From positions 3,534,001 to 3,598,000 of the forward strand of contig NC_045148.1 of NCBI RefSeq assembly GCF_008831285.2: 64,000 nt of DNA, read 5' to 3'. The DNA comes from Nymphaea colorata. Its lineage: Eukaryota > Streptophyta > Magnoliopsida > Nymphaeales > Nymphaeaceae. Shown piece after piece: positions 51,129 to 63,560 of this stretch (its first letter is position 1; each line of letters opens with the position of its first letter). Under the pieces are notes generated by a model. The model was not told the DNA's origin, ran no database searches, and saw nothing but the letters and a program-made list of their open reading frames with translations. Made by a program: the position numbers and the translations under genes.

Positions 51129-51413
51129 TGTTAAGTTTGTACGATATGGATCGGGTCACCCAAACCCGACTCTTTTGATCCACACGCCCAACACATCATG
51201 GGCAGTGGCATACTTGTAAATCTTAATGTTATTTTGTGTTTTTTATGTTGTACCCTAAATTGTGATTAGTATATAATGATAACAAGAGGCAGACATCATT
51301 TTCTGCTGCTCTCTTTCATCTCTCTCTTGCTTGGACGTGCAACCTACTTGTCTCTTCCTCCTCTTGCATCTAACTTCATTCGGTGGTTTAATATTAGATA
51401 TCAAAATCTTACA
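51129..51413 (+). repeat. 3' LTR of the copia element
   Basis: It is 285 bp and collinear with 46512-46796, with about 19 substitutions and no indel by my alignment. It is followed by the CATGG target duplication. Confidence 0.95.
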
Positions 51414-53240
51414 CATGGATGTAGACTCTTCTAAGAGTTGAACCATGTTAAATCTTGTCTTGCACTCTGCTTATCTTCTTCTTTGTGTGAAACTTTATAT
51501 GGTATCAAAGTTGTCGATTCTTCAAGAATTGTGCTGCTCCTACTCTTATTTTCACCATGGCAAACAAAAACAGTGTTGATTCTTACTTGACACAGTCATT
51601 TAGTTCTCTCTCTGTCCTTCCAACCCTAATGAGCCTTCAACATTTTCTTGCTCTGATGGCACTAACAAGTGCCCTAAAAAATTTCTTCCTGCTGACAAAG
51701 AGAAGGAAGTAGAATTAAATCTGGCATACCCAAAATGGGAAAAGATGGATCTTTTGCTCCTTGGGTGGCTCATCTCTTCATTAACCGATGTGGTGCATAG
51801 TGAAATCATTGATCTAATGGCATCTCATGAAGTTTGGGGTGCACTGAGATGCATGTATGAAACCTACTCTCTATTTTAGATCCAATGCCTTCACTCTCAC
51901 CTGCAAAAAATGTAGAAAACAACAAGACTATCGCTGCTCATTTCCACAAAGCAAAAGGCATCACCCATCAGTTGATGTTGGCATCAAAGCCAGTGGACCT
52001 CATATAATATATTCTTGTTGGCTTACCAGCCCAAGAGTATGGAGCCTTGAGAACATTGTTTAATACCAGAGTTCAACAAATCAGACTTGATGAGCTGTTA
52101 AGTTTTCTTCTTATTTCATAAAGCTGAATTGGAAACTAATGAAAAAGAAATAGAAGTTGTGTTCATCCCTAATACTACATATTACCACCAGCAGCCAAAT
52201 AAGACCAACTCAAACAGGTTTTTCAATCAAAGGGGCCGTGGCAATAGAAATCAAATTCAAGGGTGAGTTGGAGCAGGTCGACAAGTTGTGTGCCATGGTT
52301 GTGGTAATCTGGGTCATGTCATTGCAAACTGCCGCACCACATGCCAAGCTTTTAGACACCAAGGACACAGTGCACTCTATTACAAGGAATCTCAATTTCT
52401 TAAAGAAGAGACACAACAAGTTCATACAACAACTGTGGAGTTCGAAGACCTTGATAGTGCATGGTATCCAGACTTGGGAGCAACTCACCACATCACTGCT
52501 GATTTTGACAACTTATCCATGAGTTCGGACTACAAGGGCAAGGAACAACTAAAGATAGGCAAATAGAAAAGGTTTCACCGTCTCTTCTATTGGAAATTCC
52601 TATTTTAAAGTTTCCAATTCAAATTTTCATATGAACAGAGTTATATATGTGCTACCTATTTCAAAGAATGTACTTTTGGTTTAGCAGTTTACTAAAGATA
52701 ATGATGTGATATTTGAGTTTCACCATGACAATTGTATTGTTAAGGATCGCAAGACCGGGTGAGCTCTTCTTCAGGAAAAAATTAAGAATGGGCTCTATTG
52801 CATGGAGCTACACAAGACGTCATGCACACCTGCAGTCCCTGTTGGAGAGGGAACTACCATATATACTTTGCATAGTCGGTTGGGACATCCTTCAATTAAA
52901 ATTGTTAGTCATGGTTTGTCTAAGTTGGATTATCAGTACATCATCTACATTCCAATAAGCTTTGTGAAGCATGGCAATTACGAAAGAGTCATGCTTTTCC
53001 TTTTAATTTGTCTGAAAATACTATGAAAGACCTCTTTGTTTGATATTTTTCTGATGTTTGGTGGCCTGCCCCAATTGACTCCATACATGGTTATAGATAT
53101 TGTGTTGCCTTTTGGATGCCTTTTCTCACTATACATGAATTTTTATTCTAAGAAATAAATCTGATGTGCTGTCAGTTTTTCAGTCGTTCAAGAAGCAAGT
53201 TGAAAATAAATTTGATACCACAATTAATATAACATTTTTT
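51414..53240 (+). pseudogene. Older, truncated Ty1/copia element that hosts the nested one
   Basis: The sequence right of the nested element begins with a typical copia LTR 3' end (ATGTAGACTCTTCTAAGAG, then TTGAACCATGTTAAATC, to AACTTTATA at about 51499). Then come TGGTATCAAAG, a copia primer site with one change, and a gag ATG at 51557. Gag motifs follow (PKWEKMDLLLLGWLISSLTD, ASHEVWGALRCMYE). A zinc knuckle CHGCGNLGHVIANC is near 52290-52330. A protease remnant WYPDLGATHHITADF has DLG for DSG. Then come a RLGHPSIK pre-integrase motif and integrase pieces ending at KKQVENKFDTTI near 53235. Many frameshifts are present. No 3' LTR is found. The nested element's left flank (TTTTCCCCACCATGG) continues this LTR. 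Confidence 0.8.
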
Positions 53241-53479
53241 TCATTACAAAAGAGTTAGAACTATATGAAAAACAAGAAATCTTAACCTAAGAGATAAAAC
53301 TTGAACCTCATACCCAACTCTAACTGAATTGCTGCCTTGAAATTGAGAGAACGTGGACAATGAAGTAACATAAGGAATAATATATGATATGAGGTTTAAG
53401 ATATTGGGTACCAAATATCATAAAAAAACAAGAGAAGATGCGGCAGCATAAGCATGAGATGGACCAGTTTGATTTTTAG

Positions 53480-53910
53480 GGCTACCACCCTACAAGTTTA
53501 GCAACATGGTTAACTTTATTTAAAAATTGGCAAACCACTTGAGTTGAACTACATCTGAAGTGTCCACAATGTCCTTGATAGTGTCATCCTTAATTAGAAC
53601 CTCTCCTACCATGAAATTGAGTAGGTTTATTGTTTTTTAATGTAATTTGATATTTTTGATTTGATTGTCATGAATTACTTAAATTTCATAGAATGATGTT
53701 AGCTTTAGGAGCCACATCACTTTGTGACTGATTATGCTTAGACAGGTGTGCTTTTTGAGCCAAGTGGAGATGTTGGCTTGACATGATAAAGTAGAAACAT
53801 GGAGAGCATCATATTGTGAAGTCAGTCCATGCAGGAGATTTATTATCAGGCCACTTTCCCAGACTGAATACTGAATTTTCAGCATGCAACCCAGCAAGCA
53901 CAAGTTGATT
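53480..53910 (-). pseudogene. Antisense copia gag scrap
   Basis: On the minus strand the frame at 53903-53679 contains INLLHGLTSQYDALHVSTL, a copia gag pattern. About 150 bases further on, a decayed zinc knuckle reads VCQFLNKVNHVAKLVGW, with some Cys lost. It is frameshifted, and no LTR is seen. It lies in the opposite orientation to the two copia elements on its left. Confidence 0.5.
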
Positions 53911-55421
53911 ACAGCTTTTGCATGCTGAAAATATTCATGAATACTTTGGGTGCCCTTTTTTAAGTTATGGACGTTGTTTTTTTATTTAAAAGATTCTATC
54001 TCTTGAATCAGCAACATATGGCTCTTGCATGTTTTTCTAAATATCATAAGTGGTTCTTACCCAATGACCTAAGGATAAACCAATTCAGTGAGGGATCAAA
54101 GTATAAAAACTAACTCAGCAAGAGCTGATAATAGTGCCTCCATGTCACATACTTAGTCTTTAGAACAGCTTTATTGTCTTGAGTAATGAACTTAGGAGGT
54201 GAGGATTTTCTCCTATCAATATATCCATCAACATCCTGTCAAGAAAGCAACAGCTTACAATTGAAAGGACCGAAGTGCTTAGTTATTGATATTCTACTTA
54301 ATATTATGTAGATATTGGAAGGAGCTAGAAGCCGGGAGCAATGGAAGATTAACTTGAAAGAATTTATCTCAGCAATATTAGGAGCTGCTGGATGCTTCAG
54401 ACACCTTTGAAGGAGGGAATATAAACTGAATACAGGAACAACCCAGCATCATACCACGCTAAAATCACATGAGTCCAGGTTAAGCATGATAAAGAACATA
54501 TCATATAATAGTCATCTACATGACTTGATTAGAATTGTTCGACATCCGCAATGCAGATGACTGATGATTCACCATCTCTGATCAAAATCACTGCCCACAC
54601 CAGCCTCACAAAATTAGATTAATATATATGTTAGTGTTTTGGTATATTTGATTGTTATATATGTAAGTGCTCCAAAGAAATTAAAGGTATTGAATGAGTG
54701 CCCCCACCAGAAAAAATTTTTGGCTCCGCTAGCGTCGAAGGAGAGGATCAGCTATGCTAAATATATTATGTAATTGAAGAGGAGTTACATTTGGGATGTA
54801 TAATGACCTTCTTTTTAACAAATGATAAACTTTCTATTTGGACAGATTTCCAGATCTACATAAATCTCCTTTTACAGATCTTGACCTCTCTTCAGAAATA
54901 GCACGTGCACCTTCTTTCCACCTTCATCAAAATTGTAGTTTCACTTCCATATTTACTGATGCTATCCATGTTGCCCTTTGGATTGCATGAATCTCCTTAA
55001 CTCGTGGTGACTCTTATCTTTGACATTCACAATTTAAAGGACCTTGTTATAGATTATTTTGAAATTCTTTTTCTGTTAAACATTAACACTGTTTCTAGTT
55101 TAAGTGAATGACAGCTGAAATGGAAACTTTTGCATCTATTTGTACCAAATCAACAAGAATCAGTTGATTCCAAATGATCCAGTTTTGCCATTTGAATTTG
55201 ATTCGAACCTCCCCGTCTGAATTAGCTGGAAGCAATCAATGATAGTATGGTATATGGGTGCAATTCATTTCCCTCATACTCATTCACATCTGCATGGTGT
55301 GGAATATTCCAGTGTAGTTCTTGGAGTTCTTTCAACAAAAGGTGAGGAGGAGAATGGAAGATGGAGGAGAGCAAAACTCCTTCGTCTTTTTTCCAAGACC
55401 ACACCCTGAATTGTGGCATCT

Positions 55422-55490
<69 letters not shown>

Positions 55491-58400
55491 ACACACACAC
55501 ACATCCCCTGTTTTCATCCCATGACCGCACTCTCAAGACACCATCAGGCCAGCATGGAGAACTCCTAGCCAGTGGCTCCTCACTAGACCTTATCGCTGAG
55601 AATGAAAAAAACTAAGGCAGCCCACGCCATCGCCACTACAACCAGTTGTCCCTCTAACATTGGCAGGTCCCATGCATGGACCACCTCAAGTCATGTTGCA
55701 ACTAACCAAACTCAGTAGAGTTTGTCTTCTTTCTTATTGTTGGCTTTTTTATCATGTGGGGTCCAATTATTTCCGACTTTTTCCCTCCAACGAGTCCCCA
55801 CACCTGAGCACATGCTCAAGATCACTAGGGAGAGTATCTTGCCATACATCATTGACAGGCACCCCCACACACATCCTTTTCAACTTTCTCTCACTCTCTT
55901 TTCTCTTGTTACCCGTGTCCATCATTCAAAAGTTCTTGTCATGGGGCTCTCCCTTAATTAATTGCATAGCAGACACCCACAACACAAGCCTCATTGCCGC
56001 TAAGCCAGGGTTTACCTCAGCTTCGTTTGTCTACAAAAAGAAGCCAGCTTGAAGTTTTGGCGCGCTCAAGGTTCACATGTAATTTGAAGAACATGGCCGG
56101 AGCTCCATTTTTAGCAACAAGCAAACTGCATTTAGGCGAAGTCTAGGCTTACTTGATTCAGATATACGGGAGAACAAGAAGCATATAATCTGGGTGAGCA
56201 GGAGAGACCCACCTCCCATTAGAGAGCCGAAACTCTCACTCAACTCTTGTCCCCTTATGATAGAAAACATAATGCTTTGGAGTACTATCCTGCTGTGCTT
56301 CAACTTGTACTTCGGTGACACCCTTGACACTCAAGGCAGCCCCCTCCTCTTAGCCATTGTGCCGGAGATGAAAAAAAGCATACAAACTAACAAAGCTTAA
56401 CTAAGAGATGGAGGAGAGGCTCAAGCTCATTAGGTTCGTTGAGCTGAGGCAACGTTCCTAGAGCTAATTGGCTAATTAAGGCTGGGCTAATGCTGAGACT
56501 TGACCGACATATATAATTTTTGACCCCATCAATCGAGCTTCAGACCCATTTTGAGCTGCTTGATGGACTCGTCGCACACACAAGTTGGCAACGATCTAAG
56601 GTCATGTCCATAAGTTACCACAAGTCTCTACAATTCAATCTTTCTCTAGTCGGGTGACCTTTTGAGAAAATGGTTCACAAGATTTCATGAGGCGAACCAC
56701 GTGCCGGGACATGCATGCATTCTTGCGATCATTTTCTATTCCTTTCAATTTTGTCAGGTCTCTCCCAAGAGACTTGTCGTGTTATATTCATTCCATGGCT
56801 ACTACCTACTTCACAAAGAATGCTCAGGTCAATTAAAAGAGTCGTCGGAGTGTGTCTCTTTCATGGAGGCTATGTGGTGCACCACGGTGGCCGAGGCCGT
56901 TATAGCTGGTGAGGGTAATTACCCACATCAGCCTTCAAAATTTACTTTATGTAAGAAACTTCATTAAATTTGAATTTTTTACATTTAAATGCTCCTTAAA
57001 GTTTGAAGTTTAAACTTAAAATGCCCCTTTACCTGGCTCAGCCGCCGGTGCACTAAGCTTCTCAATCTTTTCAATTTGGAGGAGTTAATTTTCTTACATA
57101 TGTAAGGAACTAAGGAAGGGGTCCGACGACTTCTTTGAACCCACGACTAACTTCCGGTCAAATCACTGTTATCAGATTGGCCTAAATCACCCAGTTCAAT
57201 GACAGATCAATTTTTATTTGGTAGCCAGTTAATTTAAGAGTCGTATTTGAAATTGTTTTTAAGAGTATTTTGATTTTTCAACATTAGCCCAAACCAATCG
57301 ACCAACGCCGGCTTCCACAGTTAATGTATTAATCTGTTTGGGTAGTTGAGACTGTTATTAAAATAATTGCAAATTTAGTTTAAGTGAAAGATATAATAAG
57401 TATCGGTAGAGGAATGCCAAGAATTCAATTTATGAAATGGGAATTATATGCAAATGAGAATATTCGCCTCACAGAACTCTACAAGACCTCACACGTACTT
57501 GCTTTTACAAGTGACGTCGAGTCAATCCTAGCTAGCAACATTATACGCAAAAAATTAGTCAGTTTGTGACTTCCTACTGAAATGACATTTATACCATCTA
57601 TTTTGGAAGTCAATATCAGGTTTTCCACTTTGAAGTTCAATAGTTGGATTCGGGTATCCAGGTGCAAGGTAGTAGCCGTATTTGGCCTATTTAAAAGTCA
57701 TTCTTCAAAGTGATTTTGAAAGAACCAAAATATTAGAAAAAGGACGGACAATATTGTAATTAAACTCACTGAAGTGCAGCCCTTGATAAAGTAATCTTGA
57801 TAAAGAATTAATTATTATTGTAAAACTGCTCCATCAAAGGGCTATAATAAATAATAACAAAAATGAAATAAAATAGAAGTAATGAGGAAAAATAAAAGGT
57901 GAAAAAAGTATATAAATGATCATGTCGCTGTTATATGATTAGGATCGTGAAATTATAATTTGCAGACTCAGCAAGACGAATGATCTAATGTAAGACAAAA
58001 TGGTATGAACTTTTTTTGGAAGCGATCATCCTTAATATGAATCTTCTCACTTCTTTCTTCCAATGTACGCAAAATTGTTGGGGCCGCGGGGGTGTAATCA
58101 GATGAAAGATAAAGGATATAACGCGCCAAAAAAGAAGCATCCGCCCCCAACCAATGTTCCTCAGAAGGAAGGAAGGAGTTAGAGGGAGATTCACGATGTT
58201 TCTTTCAGGTCCCATTTTCTCACGAATGATCCTCATCCCTTCATTTCTTTCCAGCTCATTAATCGTAGCTAGGCAGAGAAACAGACAGATTGACATGAAT
58301 AAAAGGCCATTACCCAAAAGAAAAGTCAGTAAGTGAAAGTCAGCCCTTCCCTAAGAAAGAGTTAACTAGTCTCATGGTTCTCTATAAATGCTGCCACTGC

Positions 58401-58886
58401 ATTGGTTGCAGTGATAAGCGATATAACAACAATAATGAACTCATCAAGTAAGCATGAGTAGTAATAAGCTCATATTTTATTGAGACATAGAAAAGAGTAA
58501 TTTGGATGGACTATCTCTTGGAGCTTGGCAATTGTCAACCGCTCATTTGCATGCATATGCATGTCTATGCTTCATACGTAGTTTTGCCTACAGCCGATAG
58601 TAGGACCCTTAGAGGTCATTTGATAACTGTCCCATTAGACAGGACATCCTGTCAACTACGCCACTGTTTTATCCATCCTGTTAGTGGTGTTCTCTTGCTT
58701 ATTACGTCTCATATTTTTTCATTCTGTCTGTTTGTAGAGATAAAAATATATTTTTCTACTTTCCTAAAAATTGCACAACTGATAATACGTACCTCCTAAA
58801 TTGTAGAAGAAAACACTTCAAATCTTTGTAAAACTCTTTTGAAAAACAAACTCAACCCAACCATAGAGAAAGAGAACTGATCAACA
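53911..58886. other. Spacer without recognised genes
   Basis: No domain or splice-consistent gene is seen on either strand. It contains a (CT)n(AC)n microsatellite at 55420-55503 and a dispersed-repeat edge near 54697-54735 (CCCCCACCAG, then GGCTCCGC). Open frames at about 55660-56052 and 57985-58317 have no recognisable motifs. Confidence 0.4.
55420..55503. repeat. (CT)n(AC)n compound microsatellite
   Basis: CT repeats with one early interruption run to 55488, followed by AC repeats to 55503. Confidence 0.95.
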
Positions 58887-59610
58887 CACTACAAGAGAAA
58901 TTATTTTTAGTGGCGAGGAGAGAAACAACTACTTCACCAAAAAAAAATCTATTATCATAATAAAAACAATCCAAAAAAGAATCACAATATTTGTATCATT
59001 AAAATATTATCATAATAAAAACAATCCAAAAATGAATTACAATATTTGTATCATATAAAAAATCTATTATCATTATAAAAAACAACCCAAAAATAAATTA
59101 CAATGTTTGTTACATCATACACCTGTACCAGAAATGCCATTCCTGAGGAAACATTTCCATGCTTGGTACAAAATATATGAGCTTTAGTGGCATTCAGAAG
59201 AAACCGTGCCACTAAAAATGCCAAAGAAACCGTGCCACTAAATATGCAATGTCAAATTTTGGAACGACGTAAATGCAGACCTTTTATGGCACTTGAATAA
59301 TGGCACCGAAAGATTTTCAGTGATGTAATACTTATGCCACAGTCGACCTTTTCATGGCACTGGAATAATGCCTGCAGACATGAGAGTAATCAAAGGATTA
59401 TTAGTGACATCTTTAAACGCCACTGTTAGTCAACCATGGCGTGAAGTAAGTGCCACTAAACATTTTTTTTATTTCTTTATGTGAATGTCATTGACGTTTT
59501 TTCTATGGAAAAGTAAAGATGCCATTATCAATTGTTAGTGACACTTGGTTTAGATGTCAGTGTCAATATTTTATGGCTATTTAAGAACCCCACTAAAGGC
59601 CTCTATGATA
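58887..59610 (+). mobile_element. Terminus of a CACTA-type DNA transposon with subterminal repeats
   Basis: CACTACAAGAGAAATTATTT at 58887 is the canonical start of a plant CACTA element, and TTTTTAGTGGCG follows. The next 700 bp carry many dispersed GTGCCACTAAA/ATGGCACT/AGTGACA motifs in both orientations, the usual subterminal repeats. A matching TTTCTTGTAGTG end was not found further right, so the other end lies outside the window or is lost. No transposase motif was recognised. Confidence 0.6.
58948..59112. repeat. Three tandem units of about 55-60 bp within the CACTA end
   Basis: The pattern TATTATCATAATAAAAACAA, TCCAAAAA, GAATCACAATATTTGTATCAT occurs three times in a row, with increasing divergence in the third copy. 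Confidence 0.7.
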
Positions 59611-61740
59611 AGTTAAAATTGTTATTATAAGTCATTAGTAGTAGTTAAATTATTATTACAGAGTGAAAAGCACAGAAAATGACAGTACTTTTTTTTTTTG
59701 AAATATGGAGATCATTGTCATTAAATAAATACATCCAAATGTGTAATACAATACAAAATCACATAGACATGTACAAATTCATATAGTCCCAACAATCAAA
59801 TTGAGCACAATGACGATATGAAGGCAAAATAAGTCACCAATGCAAGTTTCCATTGCTTAAATGGGACAATAATAAAATTATAGAAGTTCTTCCATTTCAC
59901 TAGCCATTTCTAACACTTAAACATTTGGACAATGTTGTGCCTTAGGCAGTGACAGAGGTTGATCAGAACCCTCAGCCTTTATAATTGGCTCAATTAGAAG
60001 AGTTCAGATGTTTGAATAGCAACCACAAGACAAATATCCTGCAGAAATAGGCAAAATAAAATGACCAAGTAATTGCCAAGATGAACTACATAACGAATTG
60101 TCTTTATACAATAAATAACTTGATTGCATTAAATATATTTATGAATTGCTTGAAAACATTATTCATGGTTAAGTACATTCTTTATACCAACTTTCAACTG
60201 CTTAAAACAGAGATGGACACTTGTTAAGCCCTGACTTCAATACCAAAAGATGGTAGTTCCTGTAAAAAATCATGAGAAATGTACTTCATTAGCTCAATCT
60301 TGGTAGGATACCCAGATCATGAGCTGCAAAAAAGGCAACATCCACCTCAAATAACTTAATAAGTCATATGGAAAACTCATCCTTAATGCATACTACATAT
60401 CAGTACTAGTATTAAAGAAGCCATCAGAAGATGCATACTTATTCAGTCTTCATCTTAAAAGAAGGGAAATGCAGCCACTCAGTAAATTGGTGAGCCTGTT
60501 GTTTACATTTTGAGAAAATTTTTTAAGAAACCCTTCTTAATATAAAACACTATTTCTTTTATATATAAGATTACAAAAAATACACTTTTTAAAAGACAAA
60601 ATCATCTTTCCCATCTAAAAGAAGAGTGGTTCTCCCTGACATGCATTAATTACTGGATTATATAATTTTGATTACTCAGAATGAGCAATGTAACTAAATC
60701 CAAAGAGGCATACTATTCTTCAGTGAAAGGGATAGCAAATGACATATTATATAACAATAGAAATCCAACTTCAAATTCAATTTCATGACGATGAGAAAAG
60801 GGAAAGCTGCCTGCCCTACGTTATGTGGCCCTCTCTTGGTCCATGTTTATTCAGCTTGAAACAAAATAACTATTCTGGGATCTTGTGAACTATACTAAAT
60901 CATGTTACTTTTTCAGCTTGTCAGCTCATTGACAACCCGATTCATGGTTGGTCTATTGAAGAAATAAGCTGAGCATGAGGTTCTTCTTATAATGCCTTTA
61001 AATGAGCACAAGATTTACATCTAGACATCATCAGATGCACTCAACACATTCATCATGCTCGAGCATACAAAATCAGTTCCCATATTGGAAAAGACATACC
61101 ACTTTACTTGGAAAATAGGCTGTAGCAGGAAAGCAGGATAGTTTAATTGGTAAAGGCCCTGGATCAGCTCCCAATTTGCCACTTTTCACCATGTGCTTTC
61201 ATTTTGTTATCTTACTGAATGAGTTACTCCATAACAAGTGGCAATGCTAAGAAAGAACTCTCATCTCCTCGAATACCTCTGTTGAAGCAAGGAATGAAAC
61301 CCTATTACTCATTCATTGGTCGTGATAAGAAAAACTTTCTGTCACCTCGAGTGCCTTTTGGTGAAAATTTTATTTTCACCCAAGGCTGAATTTTGAACTT
61401 GTTAAAATTTCCCAAACTAGTGTTTGGGTTGAGCTTGCTTTGAAAAGCCCTCGGCAGACGACTGAGTTGCACTTACTTCATAAGATTCTCTTCCTGGCGA
61501 CCAGGTTGAGCTAACTTTAGAATATTCCGAACCTATTGGTCGGAGATTGCACTTGATCAAATCTGTAGCTTAGTAGCTGAGTTGATTTGATTGAGATATG
61601 ATCACTTTTTTTATGGACAATGATAATTGTTCATGAAAAATATTTATCACAAAAGCAATTTAGAAATGTCCTTGAAATATTAAAAAAAATGTCCCAGTAT
61701 TAGCAATTGCCATGATTGATAAAAGATAGGATCTTATTCA
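59611..61740. other. AT-rich stretch without recognised features
   Basis: A T run near 59690 is followed by AT-rich sequence. I see no coding frame with domain similarity and no clear repeat. It may be the interior of the CACTA element, but nothing in the sequence proves this. Confidence 0.35.
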
Positions 61741-61749
61741 AAATAGAAT

Positions 61750-63560
61750 GTTGGGTAGAAGATAAAAAGTTGATGTCTTAGACTGGCACTGAGACAAAGA
61801 AACTAATGGCAATTGCCTCAATAAAAAGAAGGTGTAAACAAAGTTATATAAAGGAAACTGGTATATTTTCCCTTAATAGAAAATTGAGAGTGCAAGGTAA
61901 TAACATATATATGAGCTTTGGTATGCAAGAATTTCTGTTTTGTCTCTAAGGAGAAGAAATTGAGAAAAAGCTGGTAGAAAAGAAATTTATTATAAGAATA
62001 CGACCGATAGATGGTTATTCTCATGGCGAGATATCGAGATAATGTAAGAAAACAAAGAATCTTAATTTTGAAATTATTAAATCCCAAGTAGAGTATAAAT
62101 ATATGAGGTTCGATTCATGAAGATATAGATTCAACAGGGGTGAATGAACAAGTCAAAAATCAAATGTCTGACGATTGAAAATAGAATATAATCAGAGCAT
62201 TAGTAGTAAAATAGTAGAAAGACACACAATATGTATTGAAGCCGAAAAATAGTAGAAAGACACACCATATGTATTGAAGCCAAAAAATTATTGAGCTAAA
62301 TATAAATGAGAAAAAAAAATGTATAGCCCGAGTCAAGCACGTGTTGATCACAGACTGAGATTGAGACGGAGAAATTAATGGAAGTTGTCTCAAAGAATGA
62401 ATGGACAAAAGAAAAGTGATATGTGAGGATGAAAGGTAATATCACATGTTTGAGCTTGGATATGAAAGAATTTTGACAGCAATTGGGACAAAGCTCGTAT
62501 GAAATAAATTTATTGTAAAAATATGATCGGTAAATAGTGATTTTCATAGTAAGATATCAAGTTGATGATATAGAAAGATAGAGAAAATTATGAGTAATTT
62601 ATCAATACATGATGTTTGATTCATGCACGTTTGATGATTGAAAATAGAGTATACTTGAGTACAACAAAGATTGGCATTCAATGATAACCCAATAAAATCA
62701 TGACAGTAATAAAATAGGGAGAAATATATACAATGGGTGTTGAGGCCGGAAAATTATCAAGCAAAGTCACGTTCGAAAATATGATTCTGGATGAATAAAT
62801 GATGGATTGACAAAGAGCAATCGATGTCCCAAATTATGGAAGTAGTAAAATATGAAGAAGTAAACCCTATAAGTACTGAGGATAGAGAATTATGAGGAAA
62901 AATAATGTATGACCTAAGCCAAGCAAAGTTGGTAATTGAATTAGAAAACGTGAGGTTGGACCGATGAATAAATGAGGTATTGACAAAGTACAATGAAATG
63001 TAGATTTTGAAGCAATTCTACAACAAAAAGATGGACTTGTAAAAGAATAGTTGATAACCCATAGGAAGAAAGACACACTATGTGTATTGAAGATAGAAAG
63101 TTATTGGGTTGCAATTGAATGAGGGAAAAATAATGCATGACCTGAGTCAAGTGAGTTGGTAATTGGGCCAATAGATGATCATCATGTTCAAGAATATGAG
63201 GTTGGCCAAATAAATAAGAGATTGACAAAGATGTAGATTTCGAAACAATTCTAGAAAAAATAGACTTGCCAAGGAATAATTGATGATCCAATGAAATTAT
63301 GGAAGTAGTAAAATGTGAGGAAAGACACATCATAAGTATTGAAACTTAGAAAAATATTTGGCTACAATGAGGACAAAAGAATGCATGACATAAGTCCAGT
63401 AAGGCTGGTAATTGAGCCAACAACTGGCTATCATGTTTGAGAATATGAGATTGGACCAATGAGTAGATGAGAGATTGACAAAGTATGATAAAATGTAGAT
63501 CTTAAAGTAATTTGAAAAATGGATTTGCTGAATGATGGTATTTAAAAAATCAATGTCATT
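61750..63560. repeat. Degenerate tandem array, monomer about 228-250 bp
   Basis: A landmark AATG[CT]ATGACC..AG.CAAG recurs at 62904, 63132 and 63380, with an earlier relative at 62319. Each is followed by GTTGGTAATTGA.CCAA, GAATATGAGGTTGGACCAAT, GAGATTGACAAAG and a GTAGATTTTGAA-type block. A second set of landmarks repeats at about 61975-62040 and 62505-62570: AAATTTATTATAAGAATACG, then GATAGATGGT and CGAGATATCGAG. Homologous blocks therefore fill about 1.8 kb. Minus-strand open frames here are Phe/Leu/Ser/Tyr-rich by composition and match nothing known. Confidence 0.65.

Larger units (their letters stand above)
46512..51413 (+). mobile_element. Complete but decayed Ty1/copia LTR retrotransposon, 4.9 kb
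   Basis: Two 285-bp LTRs enclose gag, protease, integrase, reverse transcriptase and RNase H in copia order. Perfect 5-bp target duplications CATGG lie at 46507-46511 and 51414-51418. The primer site TGGTATCAGAGCC (46797 onward) fits initiator-Met tRNA. The polypurine tract is TTGAGGGGAGA at 51118-51128. I count about 19 substitutions between the LTRs (near 6.7%). Stops and frameshifts occur throughout, so it cannot make its own proteins. Confidence 0.95.

Noticed and set aside
61136-61190. A tRNA-like string (GGATAGTTTAATTGGTAAAGG)
   Set aside because: It resembles an A box, but no proper B box (GGTTCGANNCC) or acceptor stem follows at the right distance.
62941-63333. A 130-codon minus-strand frame
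   Set aside because: It lies in the degenerate tandem array. The Phe/Leu/Ser composition follows from the A-rich complementary strand, and nothing is recognisable.
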